Shown: positions 29,189-40,717 of the stretch, piece by piece
How positions within the stretch are numbered: the stretch's first letter is position 1
How the letters are laid out: every line of letters starts with the position of its first letter
The notes under the pieces: model-generated
The model's input: the letters and a program-made list of their open reading frames with translations, nothing else
Databases searched by the model: none
What the model was told of the DNA's origin: nothing
Assembly (NCBI GenBank): GCA_012030735.1
Contig: JAAUUW010000003.1
Span: 1 to 53,615, forward strand
DNA: 53,615 nucleotides
Origin: Acaryochloridaceae cyanobacterium SU_2_1
Lineage (GTDB): Bacteria; Cyanobacteriota; Cyanobacteriia; Thermosynechococcales; Thermosynechococcaceae
Reading direction: 5' to 3'
Program-made: the position numbers and the translations under genes

Positions 29189-30472
29189 TCACTTTAGCGG
29201 ATCCATTGACGGAATGGGGCACCAGGTTTTGAGGACTCGCCCTCTAAGGGTTTGGCCCTGCCAGGGGGTATTGTAACTGAGGGAATGGAGAGACTGAGGG
29301 TCTATCTGCCAGGTCTGTTGGGGGTCAAATAAGACCAATTCCGCAGGGTGGCCGGCCTGAAGCACAGCCGGAACTTGGTGGAGGCATTGGCTGGGCTGGG
29401 TACTTAAAGCTCTCCAGAGGGTGAGGGCGGACCATCGCCCTGAGTTGACAAAGCTGTCCCAAAGTAAGGGTAGGGCTAACTCTAGCCCAATTGCCCCCGG
29501 AGGAGCTTCACTGAAGGCGACGGTTTTTTCTTCGTAGGTATAGGCATGATGATCAATGGAGATCGCATCAATGACCCCCGTTTCTATGCCACTAATTAAG
29601 GCTTCTTGATCTGCTACTGTGCCCACGGGCGGATCCAATCGCCAATTAACATCGTAGTTGCCTAGAGATTGACTATTGCCGAGTAAATGCATCCAAGTAG
29701 TACTGGCCGTAATTGGCAAGCCTTCCGCCTTGGCAGCCTTGAGCAAGGCAACACTCCGCGCCGTAGAGACACGCATAATATGAATTGGGGTTTTCACTAG
29801 AGCCACCATTTCTATCAAGGTTGCTAGGGCAGTGGTTTCGGCCAGAGTGGAGATTTCTGGCAACCCCAAGCGAAGTGCTTCTAACCCTTCTCGGATGACG
29901 CCTTGTTCGGCTAAAGAAACTTGGCAGGGCCAGAGAGCGATAGGAGGGGCCTGAGGTCCTAGATATTCTAGAAATCGCCGCAGCAAGAGCAGATTTTGCA
30001 AAGGTCGACCATCGCTAAACCCCACCACGCCAGCCTGTACTAAATCTGAGAATTCTACTAACTGCTGACCCTCTAGATTCTGGCTAATGGCTCCCCAAGC
30101 CTTGACTTGCAAAGGTAACCCTTGTGGTAGATGTGCTTGTAACCAAGCTATCCCATTCCCATGATCTAAAACAGGCTGGGTATCGGGCAAAAGCATCAAT
30201 CGGGTAAATCCACCGCCCACTGCAGCAGCGGCCAAAGAAGCCAAGGTTTCCCGAGTCTCAAAACCTGGCTCATCGGCATGGCTATAGAGATCCACTAAGC
30301 CAGGGGCCAAGACCAACCCCGTACAGTCTCGACTGTTTATATTCGGTGGCGATGGTCGAGTATGGGCCGATACCTCTAAAATTTGCCCCTCGCCAATGAG
30401 CAAATCCCCAACCCGATCAACTTGAGAAATCGGATCTAACAGCCGCACTTGCCTGAGAAGTTCTTGCGTCAT
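29189..30472 (-). CDS. Dihydroorotase-like amidohydrolase lacking the HxH metal motif
   Basis: Amidohydrolase of the dihydroorotase family (pyrimidine synthesis), 427 residues. The family start TGLVLAPGLVDLYSHADEPG is present, but the metal-binding DxHxH is replaced by DLYSHAD, so one of the two first-shell His is missing. Other blocks remain: PDTQPVLDHGNG, IHIMRVSTARSVALL and AISIDHHAYTYEEKTVAFSE. Such PyrC-prime proteins are common in cyanobacteria; in other bacteria the equivalent is a structural partner of aspartate transcarbamoylase. It is probably non-catalytic or has another activity. Intact; no pyr genes adjoin. Confidence 0.85.
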   Translation of the reverse strand: MTQELLRQVRLLDPISQVDRVGDLLIGEGQILEVSAHTRPSPPNINSRDCTGLVLAPGLVDLYSHADEPGFETRETLASLAAAAVGGGFTRLMLLPDTQPVLDHGNGIAWLQAHLPQGLPLQVKAWGAISQNLEGQQLVEFSDLVQAGVVGFSDGRPLQNLLLLRRFLEYLGPQAPPIALWPCQVSLAEQGVIREGLEALRLGLPEISTLAETTALATLIEMVALVKTPIHIMRVSTARSVALLKAAKAEGLPITASTTWMHLLGNSQSLGNYDVNWRLDPPVGTVADQEALISGIETGVIDAISIDHHAYTYEEKTVAFSEAPPGAIGLELALPLLWDSFVNSGRWSALTLWRALSTQPSQCLHQVPAVLQAGHPAELVLFDPQQTWQIDPQSLHSLSYNTPWQGQTLRGRVLKTWCPIPSMDPLK

Positions 30473-30673
30473 AAGCCACCCTCTTAGAATCTTACAGTGT
30501 TGACAGAAGTTGTTGGCACTTTCTCCCTCGGGGAATCGTCAAGGCAGCTCGTCCATGGGCAAAGAGGGAGGGTATACTGCTGCATACCTACCCTATGGTG
30601 CTGGACTTTAGTTCTTAGGCACAACCAACTTGTTGGTGGGGTGTTGGCCTGTCCTTCAGGAATGTGATTCTGT

Positions 30674-31620
30674 ATGTTTCCTGCTTTTCTTCCTTCTGCT
30701 GTTGGTCAACTGACTGAGGCAACCTCCCTAGCCTTGGCGCAGATTATTCAGCAGCAGGCTATTGCTACCCCTCTCCAAGTCAATCCGATTCTGACAACCT
30801 ATGCCTGCCAGGGACAGGCTGGCGTTCCTTTGCTGTTGTTACCTGGCTTTGATAGTTCTTTGCTTGAGTTTCGACGGCTTTTGCCCCTTCTAGCAGAGCA
30901 AACCGAAACTTGGACGGTCGATTTATTAGGATTTGGCTTTACAGAGCGGCCCCTGGTTTGGCCTATAGCCCGACCCAGATCAAAACCCATCTCCATTGTT
31001 TCTGGCAGCAAATGATCCAACGGCCTGTGACCTTGGTGGGGGCCTCTATGGGGGGTGCCGCTGCCTTGGACTTTGCGCTCACCTATCCAGAAGCCGTTGC
31101 CCAGTTGGTGCTCATCGATAGCTCTGGTTTTGCACCCTCGCCCATTGCCAGTAAATTTATTATGCCGCCGCTGGATCGATGGGCCACGGCTTTTTTGGCA
31201 AACCCCAAGGTGCGGCGCTGGATTAGTCAGCAGGCCTATTGCGATCGCAGCTTCGTTACTGCCGATGCAGAATGTTGTGCAGCCTTACATTTACAAGATC
31301 CAAACTGGTCCTCGGCCCTGATTGCCTTTACCAAAAGTGGTGGCTATAACTTCCTCTATGACAGCATTCAGACAATTTCTCAGCCCACCTTGATTCTATG
31401 GGGAGAGGCGGACAAAATTATGAACCGTCGCGATGCCTTAAAATTTGCAGCTGCGATCGCCCAAAACCAACTGATCTGGATCTCTGATTGCGGCCATGTA
31501 CCCCATTTAGAGCAAGCAGACATAACCGCCCAATCTATTCTTGAATTCCAGGCTAGACTCTCCCCTGCCACTCTTGAGCAAAGGGGTCTATCCCTAGGGT
31601 CAGCCCATACAGACCCTTAA
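30674..31620 (+). CDS. Alpha/beta hydrolase, frameshifted
   Basis: Serine hydrolase of the alpha/beta fold. The first frame has LLLLPGFDSSLLEFRRLLPLL (oxyanion region) and TVDLLGFGFTERP. One C is missing in the run at 30950-30953; with it the frame continues GLAYSPTQIKTHLHCFWQQM, then the nucleophile elbow TLVGASMGGAAALD, the acid region LILWGEADKIM and catalytic His in SDCGHVPHLEQAD. Corrected length is about 315 residues. Substrate unknown. Its TAA stop overlaps the stop of the convergent GGDEF/EAL gene in the palindrome TTAA. Confidence 0.85.
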
Positions 31621-33892
31621 GCTGGTTGATTAGCTAATACCTGATGCCCCAATAACAAAGAGGTTGCCGCAGTAACCGTCAAGGGTGGATCAAATAGAAA
31701 ACCCTGTCCATAATCACAATTGAGAGAACTCAGATATTTGAGTTGCGATGGACTCTCTACTCCCTCGGCCACCACCTTCAGGCCTAGGTTTTGGGCCAGT
31801 AAAATAATAGAACGAATGATGGCTTGCCCCTCTGCACCGATATCAATGCGTTTAATAAAATCACGATCAATTTTTAGGGCGCTAATGGGCAAGCTGTATA
31901 AATAACTCAGGGAGGAGTAGCCCGCCCCAAAATCGTCTAGATACATCTCTAGCCCTAGGTTTCTCAACTCTGACAGTAAGGTCAAGGTGGCATGATCATT
32001 GCGAATAATCGAGCTTTCTGTCAGCTCTAACTTCAAGGTGGCCGGATCAAGCTGAGTCTTGGCCAAAATATCGGCGATATCTGCCACCAAATTACTGAAA
32101 AAAAACTGCTTGGCGGATAAATTTACATTTACCTGCAGGAGCTGCCCTGGGGGAAGTAACCGCTGCCATTTTTTCAGTTGTTGACAGGCTTGCTCCAAGA
32201 CAGACAAACCTAAATTTTGAATCATGCCAGATTCTTCGGCAATGTCAATCAACTCTGTAGCAGCGATGGGCTGATTGTTGCTGTCATGCCAACGCACCAA
32301 GGCTTCAAAGGCTGAAACAATCCCAGTCTTTAAGCAGATAATGGGTTGGTAGTACACCTCAAAACTTTTCTCCTCAATGGCTCGCCGCATCTCTGTTTCT
32401 AGTTGTGATCGAGCAATCGTTTGAGTTTGCATACCGGTATTAAAGACTTTATGGCAGCCCTTACCCGCAGATTTAGCCTGGTACATGGCGATATCTGCAT
32501 CCTGTAAAATCTGCTCAGGATGATCATAGCCAAAACTGCTAAAGGTAATACCCACACTGACATCTACAAACACTTGCTGAGATCCCAGGTTAAAGGGCAA
32601 GGTCAACTGCTGTCGGATTCGATCAGCCGTTCCCAGGGCATCTTGAGTGCTTTGAATACCGTTAAGCAGTACCACAAACTCATCTCCCCCAAGACGAGAC
32701 GCGGTATCCCCAGGTCTTAAGGAGGCCAAGAGTCGTTCGGCAATGGCAATTAGAAGTTGATCGCCAACGCTATGTCCCATACTGTCATTGATGATCTTAA
32801 AGCGATCTAGATCCAGAAACAGAACAGCAAACAAAAATTCAGGATAGCGATGCAGTTGCTGGAGGGATTGTTCTAAGCGATTAAGAAACAGAGCACGATT
32901 GGGAAGATCCGTGAGGGGATCATGAAAAGCATGGTGCAAAAGCTGAGTTTCTTTCTGCTGATGTTTTAAAGCACCACTCAGGTTGGCAACCAAGATCATC
33001 AAAATAGCAATATCTGCTGCGGACCATTGACGAGCAAATTGACAGTTTTCTAAACTGATGAAACCCCAGAGCTGCTCCTCAATCACGATGGGGAGCAAGA
33101 GAACAGATTCTACTCCCGCTTGAATTAAATGCGATCGCTCAGGATTTGCAAATTCTTTCGTCACCCAGGCCAAGGGTTGCTGTTCTAATAAGGCCTGATA
33201 CCAAGTCCGCGTCGATAAAGGGAAGCCGACTTGAGGGTACCAAGGCAATTGCAATCTAGCAGACAGTTCCTTGCACTTCACCCAGCCATATCTCAGTGAG
33301 GGAGACAGCTCTCCTGGTTCCTCAGCATTCTCAAAGGCGCAGATATACATCCGGTCAACCCCTGTGGCATTTCCCACACGGCCAAGCCCTTGGTTGCCCA
33401 GGTATTAAAATCTGCCTGGGCCAGAAAATATTGACTGGCGGTCGAGATCGCAGCCAACAAGCTTTCTTGGCGTTGCAACGCAACCTGCTGCTGATGAGAC
33501 TCCGTGCCATCTAGCCAACATCCCAGAATCTGTGATCCGGAAGCAGGAGAAGGCTCGATCACATAAAAATCACTCTGAACCCAGCGATAGATTTGATTCT
33601 GATGGCGCAACCGATAATGGCAGCGTTGTACTTCACCTAAAGACATCTTTTGTAGAGTCTGGAGAACTTGTAGCCGCTCCTCAGGATGAAGAAGAGAGAG
33701 CCAAAAGCTGGGTTCTGCCATCAGCTCCGACGAGGTATATCCTAATAAACTAGAAATATTCTCAGAAACTGTTGTTAACTCACCATCCTCTAGCTGAGCA
33801 CTGAAAAAGACGACCGGACTAGCAGCTAGCAAAGAACCGAACTTAGCCTGTTGATTGGACTCAAAATCTCCAAACACCTGAGATGACAACAT
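31617..33892 (-). CDS. PAS-GAF-GGDEF-EAL cyclic-di-GMP enzyme, frameshifted
   Basis: Bifunctional c-di-GMP signalling protein of about 758 residues. The PAS domain has VSENISSLLGYTSSELM and WLSLLHPEERLQVLQ. After the break at the CCC run 33387-33389 the GAF domain follows (NATGVDRMYICAF, ESVLLLPIVIEEQLWGFISL). The GGDEF domain is intact (SRLGGDEFVVLL) with a canonical inhibitory RxxD five residues before it (RPGD). The EAL domain has FEALVRW, LELTESSI, DDFGAGYSSLSYL, KIDRDFI and VVAEGVE, so both cyclase and phosphodiesterase activity look possible. No transmembrane segment is visible. The GAF lacks an obvious bilin-binding Cys. The frameshift probably is an error, since both halves are otherwise intact. 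Confidence 0.9.
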
Positions 33893-34091
33893 GCTAGATC
33901 AACCCCTACTCGCCTCAGCCGCTACTGTGAATCGCAAGAAAACCTTCCTGATCAGCCATAAACAACTCGCCTCCCGCTACCCCAAAGAGTAGGGAGAGAC
34001 TAGCGATCAGTCTTCCGTAGATCTACGGATATCCCAGGGTGACCTGTTGGAAATTGTTGAGACCTAAGGATAGGACTGCCTGTCAGTAAGG
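33893..34091. other. 199-bp gap, no gene seen
   Basis: It lies between the promoter side of the GGDEF/EAL gene and the 3' end of the seven-gene operon. Only short imperfect inverted repeats are visible. Confidence 0.4.
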
Positions 34092-35564
34092 TTACCCAAA
34101 TTGCCCTCCAATATTTCTTAGGAGGGCTAGTAAGGGAGTTTGGCTATAGAGAAATCCGAGGGTATCCTGTAGACTACCTAGGTTGTTGGGCGGATCGACG
34201 AGCAACGTATCACTAGCAACAATATGCTGCCAATTGAGTGGATTAATATCCACCTGCTCACCCTTGAGGGCCCAAGCCTGCTGCATCACCTGGAGAAACT
34301 CATGGGCCACAATTCCATAGCCCAAGGTGCTGGGGTGAATGCCATCCAAACCAAACAGCCCACCCCTATATTTGAGCATTGGATCAGTCTGACCTGGATC
34401 AATCCAGGGGTATCGACTATCTACAAGGGGTTGACCCTCGACTACCCGGGCTTGGGTAGAGGGATTGGCCGCTAAAGCCTGCACCAGTCCCAAGGGAAAT
34501 TTGTAGCTCGGGCTCCCCTGACGCCGCCGATAGGCCAGCTGATCTAAGACTGTGCAAATATCAACCAAATGCCAACCCCTATCTTGCGCTGTTTGGTGGA
34601 GCATCTGATTGTATTCATCGATGGTGGCGTCGATTTGACGGATTTCATCTCTCTTTAAATGGGGATGGTGTTGGGGAGAAAAGTCCCGATCCCAAATCCA
34701 AAAATGGGTGTAAAACTCAAAGTATCCCGCTGCATCTTGGCCTTGGCCTGCCGCTGCGCCAGGGGTAATGCCTCGACTGACAGGCGGAATGGTCACATGG
34801 GGCACATTGCCAATAAATACATGTTTGGCCTCGATTTTTGCTAGTTCATCAATGGCCCGATCTAAGGCGATTTTAAAATGTTCTGGCCGCCAAAGGGTAG
34901 AGCTTCGGTGATGGGCCAAGTTGTCTAGCTCTGTGCCATCAGACCAGGTCAACTGCAAATTGACGACGGAGGCGAGACAGTGATTAGCTCCTAGCCAAAC
35001 AATCAAATTATCAATGCCATGGTCTCGCTTGGCAATCTGTTCAGCAACACCGATCTGGGTTAAATGCTGATATTGGGGGTTGAAACTAGGATTAAGCGTG
35101 CGACGGACACTTCGGTACTGGGCAAATTCTGGAACCTGGTTAAAACGATCCTCTCTGGGTAGCGGTATTTGGGTACGACAGATCTCTTCGGACAGGGTGT
35201 AACAGTCAACCCACTGAAATCCCCAGTTGGCAAGGTTGTGATGGAGTGGCCCCGTAGAGGAGGGATGAATACCCTCACCTCGCTCCCAATAATCTTCGGT
35301 ACGATTCATAAAACTCTTGACAGTTTGTACTGCGGGCAGAAATTCCAGCCAATTTATCCGGGAACCATATCGGTTAGACAAGGTCTTCAGGAGTGTTTCA
35401 AGGTTGAGAGGCAGACCGCTTTCCCCAGAAAAATCGGGACTTTTGAACTCAGCCTTGAGAGATTGAGCCAGCATTGCCGGAAAAGCAAGATGAGTTTTAG
35501 AAATGCTGCCACTCTGAAAACCTTGGGTTAAACTGTCGCCGATTGCCACAAGTTTTGCAGACAT
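34092..35564 (-). CDS. Large SGNH/GDSL-type hydrolase, last gene of the oxylipin-like operon
   Basis: Esterase/lipase of the SGNH superfamily, 490 residues, longer than typical GDSL enzymes (200-350). Block I is AIGDSLTQGF with the nucleophile Ser12. Block III is IVWLGANHCLASV (oxyanion Asn). FIGNVPHVTIPPVSRG follows, and block V is LFGLDGIHPSTLGYG with the catalytic Asp and His. There is no signal peptide, so it is probably cytosolic. A Trp/His-rich middle (YFEFYTHFWIWDRDF) is unusual. Lying 63 bp downstream of the di-haem cytochrome gene, it could release fatty acids from lipids to feed the oxygenases, or hydrolyse oxidised esters; that role is inferred only from position. Confidence 0.82.
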   Translation of the reverse strand: MSAKLVAIGDSLTQGFQSGSISKTHLAFPAMLAQSLKAEFKSPDFSGESGLPLNLETLLKTLSNRYGSRINWLEFLPAVQTVKSFMNRTEDYWERGEGIHPSSTGPLHHNLANWGFQWVDCYTLSEEICRTQIPLPREDRFNQVPEFAQYRSVRRTLNPSFNPQYQHLTQIGVAEQIAKRDHGIDNLIVWLGANHCLASVVNLQLTWSDGTELDNLAHHRSSTLWRPEHFKIALDRAIDELAKIEAKHVFIGNVPHVTIPPVSRGITPGAAAGQGQDAAGYFEFYTHFWIWDRDFSPQHHPHLKRDEIRQIDATIDEYNQMLHQTAQDRGWHLVDICTVLDQLAYRRRQGSPSYKFPLGLVQALAANPSTQARVVEGQPLVDSRYPWIDPGQTDPMLKYRGGLFGLDGIHPSTLGYGIVAHEFLQVMQQAWALKGEQVDINPLNWQHIVASDTLLVDPPNNLGSLQDTLGFLYSQTPLLALLRNIGGQFG

Positions 35565-35627
35565 TTAAGTCGCTCCTTGGAAAGATATGGGTGTTTATTT
35601 TGCTGCAGAAGGTTTACGCAACCTGGG

Positions 35628-37061
35628 CTACAGGGTTTTGAGATATTCAATTAATGCCTTTTTATCCTCAGCAGCCAAAGTTGTACCGTAGAGATGTCCT
35701 TGGCTGCTATTTCCAGGCAGTTGGGTTTCGTATCTAAACCCAGATTGTTGTGCGGGGGATCCTGTTGAGACAAAGCCCATGAGGTGGGGGTCGTAGACAT
35801 CGTATCCCCGGTAAAAGACCTGGGGGCGTTGGTCAGGTGAGTTGAGCAGATCCTGGAGATTGGGAACAGAGCCATTGTGAAGATAGGGGGCGCGTAGCCA
35901 TAATCCGTCGAGGGCGACGGCTAAATAGCCATCGGTTTTACGGAGCTGGTCAAAGTCGTAGTCGTAGCCCTCGGCAAAGTTGTTATATTTGTCGGCGGCC
36001 TCTTCGGTCCACATATCCAACCGATGGCGATCTGTGCCAATTTCGGCAAGAGGGATGACTGTGCCAGTCCGTTCTCCTCCCAAGGCATGACAAGCAGCGC
36101 AACTGTTTTCAAAAACTTGGCTTCCCTTAGCCGCCAGTACCTCATCAACGGGAAAAGGGAAGGTGGGCGGATCCAGTTCGGAAATATATTTCTCTACCCG
36201 CTCAAGTCCGGCAATATTGATTGACTTGCGAGTAGCACCATCGCCAAGGGCACCGGTGTTGACGGTTTCGGTGAGCGAGGTTTCTAGCCCATCCCAGTGC
36301 AGAGCAAACCCTTGATGCTGCTTTTGGTTCCAAAGGGACATCATGTCGGAGTTGCCGATAGTGTCATCCACTGGTATTTCTAACATGCCAAATTTCACTG
36401 GATTAAAGGGGTCAATACGCCCTGGCCCCCAGTCGGGTCGCGAGTCTGTCCAGTCAAAGGATGTTCCTTGCTCCAGCATCGCTTTTTGAGTGCTAGGGAT
36501 AATCAGAAACCGATAGAGTAATTTATCTAAGACTGATAGTTTATGGTTGTATTCAATTTCAGGCAAAATGTAATCGGCCGTGAACCTCGGATCTTGAGCA
36601 CAAGCCTTGAGGAAGCGCACATAGCCTAAGGAATTAAATTTCACTGATGGGCCAGCAGGCACAACCGTGGGAATATCCTCAGGAGCCTTGCGATAAGTGG
36701 CTGAATGGCAAACAGCACAGGTAATGCCCTGTCTGGGGAAACCGATCGTTTTTTTAGACACTCCTACAGGGGTTTCTTTACCTTCCTCCCAGGTGAATCC
36801 TAAAGAGGTATAGCCGTTTGGCCCTGGTAAGTGTTCAGGAAATAGGCGCGGTAGAACCTCCCAAATCCAGTAGGGAACGCCTTGATCATTCTCAGTGCCA
36901 ATGGATCCGTATTTGAAGTGTTCTGCAGGCGATTCGATGTAGGTGTCTACCTCCCGCAGCAGGTTATACCAGCCGATGTAGCCCACAGTTCCCACGAGGA
37001 GAACGAGAATGAGGAGGGTGGTTACAATTGCACTCCCAATTCTTGATTTTAGAACGCCCAT
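35628..37061 (-). CDS. Membrane-anchored di-haem cytochrome c (RoxA / oleate diol synthase-like), copy 2
   Basis: 477 residues with an N-terminal membrane anchor (IVTTLLILVLLVGTVGYIGW) and two CxxCH haem sites: C115-C118-H119 (TCAVCHSATYRK) and C321-C324-H325 (SCAACHALGGER). Family blocks include HFKYGSIG, GVPYWIWEVLP, WGPGRIDPF, LHWDG and LDGLWLRAPYLHNGSVP. Related di-haem c proteins include bacterial cytochrome c peroxidases, rubber oxygenase RoxA and the Pseudomonas oleate diol synthases, several of which oxygenate lipids in the periplasm. It is paralogous to the gene at 37570-39069. Activity cannot be decided from sequence: peroxidase, dioxygenase or electron carrier are all open. Confidence 0.83.
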   Translation of the reverse strand: MGVLKSRIGSAIVTTLLILVLLVGTVGYIGWYNLLREVDTYIESPAEHFKYGSIGTENDQGVPYWIWEVLPRLFPEHLPGPNGYTSLGFTWEEGKETPVGVSKKTIGFPRQGITCAVCHSATYRKAPEDIPTVVPAGPSVKFNSLGYVRFLKACAQDPRFTADYILPEIEYNHKLSVLDKLLYRFLIIPSTQKAMLEQGTSFDWTDSRPDWGPGRIDPFNPVKFGMLEIPVDDTIGNSDMMSLWNQKQHQGFALHWDGLETSLTETVNTGALGDGATRKSINIAGLERVEKYISELDPPTFPFPVDEVLAAKGSQVFENSCAACHALGGERTGTVIPLAEIGTDRHRLDMWTEEAADKYNNFAEGYDYDFDQLRKTDGYLAVALDGLWLRAPYLHNGSVPNLQDLLNSPDQRPQVFYRGYDVYDPHLMGFVSTGSPAQQSGFRYETQLPGNSSQGHLYGTTLAAEDKKALIEYLKTL

Positions 37062-37100
37062 AGTCTTAAGTCCTCGATAACTTCAGCCCTTGCGGGGATG

Positions 37101-37525
37101 TTACATGTTGAGTTTTGCGGCAGCAGCCAACGCCTCTTGGTCCTGCATTGCCAAATAGAGCAAGATGCCTTCTGTTACCCCAAAAATGAGATCAATAATG
37201 GCAATGGATAAAAGCCGAGTTCTTGACCGAAAAACAATACAGCAATGAAGAAAAAAGAGGCTCCGCCGCCACGGGTAACCAGGACTGACATCCAAGCCGT
37301 GGCACGGTAGCGATAGGGTGCGATCGCACCTGGAATATAGAGAATACTAATTTCCAGCAGCAATAGACCTGCTGCCCGCACCCAGATAATCGGCACTGGA
37401 ATCGTCATATGCAGCAGCGATAGCAACCACTCTGGGAAAAAGCAGGTGGGAATGATAAACAGGATATTGGCCGCAATTCCGACCCAGACCACGCGACCAA
37501 ACCATTTTGCATATTGATTATTCAT
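37101..37525 (-). CDS. Small four-helix membrane protein between the two cytochromes, frameshifted
   Basis: Unrecognised, about 141 residues with four hydrophobic segments: VVWVGIAANILFIIPTCFF; IIWVRAAGLLLLEISILYI; SVLVTRGGGASFFFIAVLFF; and IAIIDLIFGVTEGILLYLAM. The frame breaks at the A4 run 37210-37213; one more base restores LGFLSIAIIDLIFG and the end EALAAAAKLNM. It lies 40 bp after one cytochrome gene and 45 bp before the next, so it is co-transcribed. It could be a membrane partner or quinone/haem-handling subunit for the anchored cytochromes; this is inference from position. Confidence 0.7.
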
Positions 37526-37569
37526 ACAAGCAATTGCTCCAACTCCTATAGCGAGGATCCTCGGCAGTT

Positions 37570-39069
37570 TTAGAGTGTTTTGAGGTATTCCACCAAGGCC
37601 GTTTTATCTTGAGAAGACAAGGTCACGCCGTAGAGATGGCCGTCATGGCCATTCCCCGGCAACGACGTATCGTATTCGAAGAATTTGCTGCCGTTGGCTG
37701 CTGCAACATCTGCAACAAAGCCCACTTTCTCTGGGTCGTAAACATCATTGCCGCGATAAAACTTAGCAGGACGGTTTTCAGGAGCCTCTAACAGATCTCG
37801 CAGGGTGGGTACCGAGCCATTATGGAGATAGGGGGCGCGCAACCACAGTCCGTCAAGGGGATGATTAGCATAGCCATTAGTTTTACGGAAATGGGTAAAC
37901 CGCTGATCCTCCCCTTTATAAGTAATGTCAGAAAACAAAGTGTATTGATTGGAGGCGAACTCATAGGTATACGAGTTTAATCGCCCTGGATCCGTCCCAA
38001 TTTCTTCAATGGGTGTGATGTGACCGACCCCTTCACTGCCAAAGGCATGGCAACTGGCGCAGTTGTTTTCAAAGATGGGTTGACCTTGAGCTGCAAGATC
38101 TGCATCCACTGCGAAGGGATAGGTGGGGGCAGGCAGATTCCATAACCACTCTGCAATGCGGGTAATAGACGCAAAATTTATATTTGTGGGTGAAACCAAG
38201 GCCAAGGCTGCACTCTTATTGCGTTCCGCCACCGAGGTATTATTACCATCCCAATGGAGTTGCATCCCTTCCCGAGGTTCTTGCTGCCAAATACTAGGAA
38301 AGTCGCTAGCAGCTGCCTCAATTTCTGCTGAGGGTAGATCCTTCAAATTGATATTAAAGGTGCGAGTTTTATAAGGTGTAAAGGTATCGACCCGCCCAGG
38401 GCCATACAAGGGTTGATCAGCTAAAAAACTGAGTTTGTCAGCCTGCACACTGAGCAATGCCCTGGTCTGTGGAATTGCGATATAGCGATAGAGCAGAGCT
38501 TGAAGAGGATTGAAATTGGCACCTAAAGTTTTGAGGTAAGGCATCATCTCCCGTGCATTGAACCGAGGATCCTCAGCCACACTTGTAATAAATTGGAAAT
38601 AGGCTGCCAAATTGACGGTGTTAGACGGCATTGTTGATACGATCTGGGGCAAACTGTCCGGCTTATCGCGCAGGCTACCCATATGACAGAGCGCACAGTT
38701 ATTGGTGACAACCTCCAGGCCCAATTGTTTATCCTTAGCAAAACCAATGGGCAGATCTTGACCTAGTTCTTGGAGAAACCCCAACTGGGTATAACCAGTT
38801 TCAGAAATTTTATAGTCTTGAATGGGTAAATACTCTGGAAACATGACGGGTAGCACCTGCCAAATCCAGTAGGGAATGCCCATGGTGGATGCACCGCCAA
38901 TGGACCCGTATTTGAAGTGATCGTTGATGTTGCTATATTGGGGCGTGCGAGCCGTTAGCAGAGGCCATGCCAAAACCAAAATAATAACGAGGACTAAACT
39001 CACCAATCCGATCACGAGTTGATTGAAGCGGCGACCTATTTTTTGCACCAAGTTGGGTGAATGGCTCAT
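37570..39069 (-). CDS. Membrane-anchored di-haem cytochrome c, copy 1
   Basis: 499 residues. The N-terminal anchor is LVIGLVSLVLVIILVLAWPL. Haem sites are C125-C128-H129 (NNCALCHMGSLRD) and C337-C340-H341 (NNCASCHAFGSEG). It shares with copy 2 the blocks HFKYGSIGG, PYWIWQVLPVMFPEYLP, YGPGRVDTF, LHWDGNNTSVAE and LDGLWLRAPYLHNGSVPTL, and the same end (DKTALVEYLKTL). The haem domains face the periplasm or lumen. Tandem, diverged di-haem paralogues in one operon recall the two-enzyme oleate diol synthase pair of Pseudomonas, where one makes the hydroperoxide and the other converts it to a diol. The parallel is a hypothesis. Intact. Confidence 0.83.
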   Translation of the reverse strand: MSHSPNLVQKIGRRFNQLVIGLVSLVLVIILVLAWPLLTARTPQYSNINDHFKYGSIGGASTMGIPYWIWQVLPVMFPEYLPIQDYKISETGYTQLGFLQELGQDLPIGFAKDKQLGLEVVTNNCALCHMGSLRDKPDSLPQIVSTMPSNTVNLAAYFQFITSVAEDPRFNAREMMPYLKTLGANFNPLQALLYRYIAIPQTRALLSVQADKLSFLADQPLYGPGRVDTFTPYKTRTFNINLKDLPSAEIEAAASDFPSIWQQEPREGMQLHWDGNNTSVAERNKSAALALVSPTNINFASITRIAEWLWNLPAPTYPFAVDADLAAQGQPIFENNCASCHAFGSEGVGHITPIEEIGTDPGRLNSYTYEFASNQYTLFSDITYKGEDQRFTHFRKTNGYANHPLDGLWLRAPYLHNGSVPTLRDLLEAPENRPAKFYRGNDVYDPEKVGFVADVAAANGSKFFEYDTSLPGNGHDGHLYGVTLSSQDKTALVEYLKTL

Positions 39070-39131
39070 TGAAATATCACTCCCTCAGATATCAGTATCG
39101 GTTTCATACCCTGGGTAAGCTCAACCCTATG

Positions 39132-40642
<1,511 letters not shown>

Positions 40643-40717
40643 GTCTATGTCCTTAGGGTGCAGAGCCATGAACGACTGATGAGAAGACGACTGATGAGGA
40701 AAGGATTGGTTATGGAA

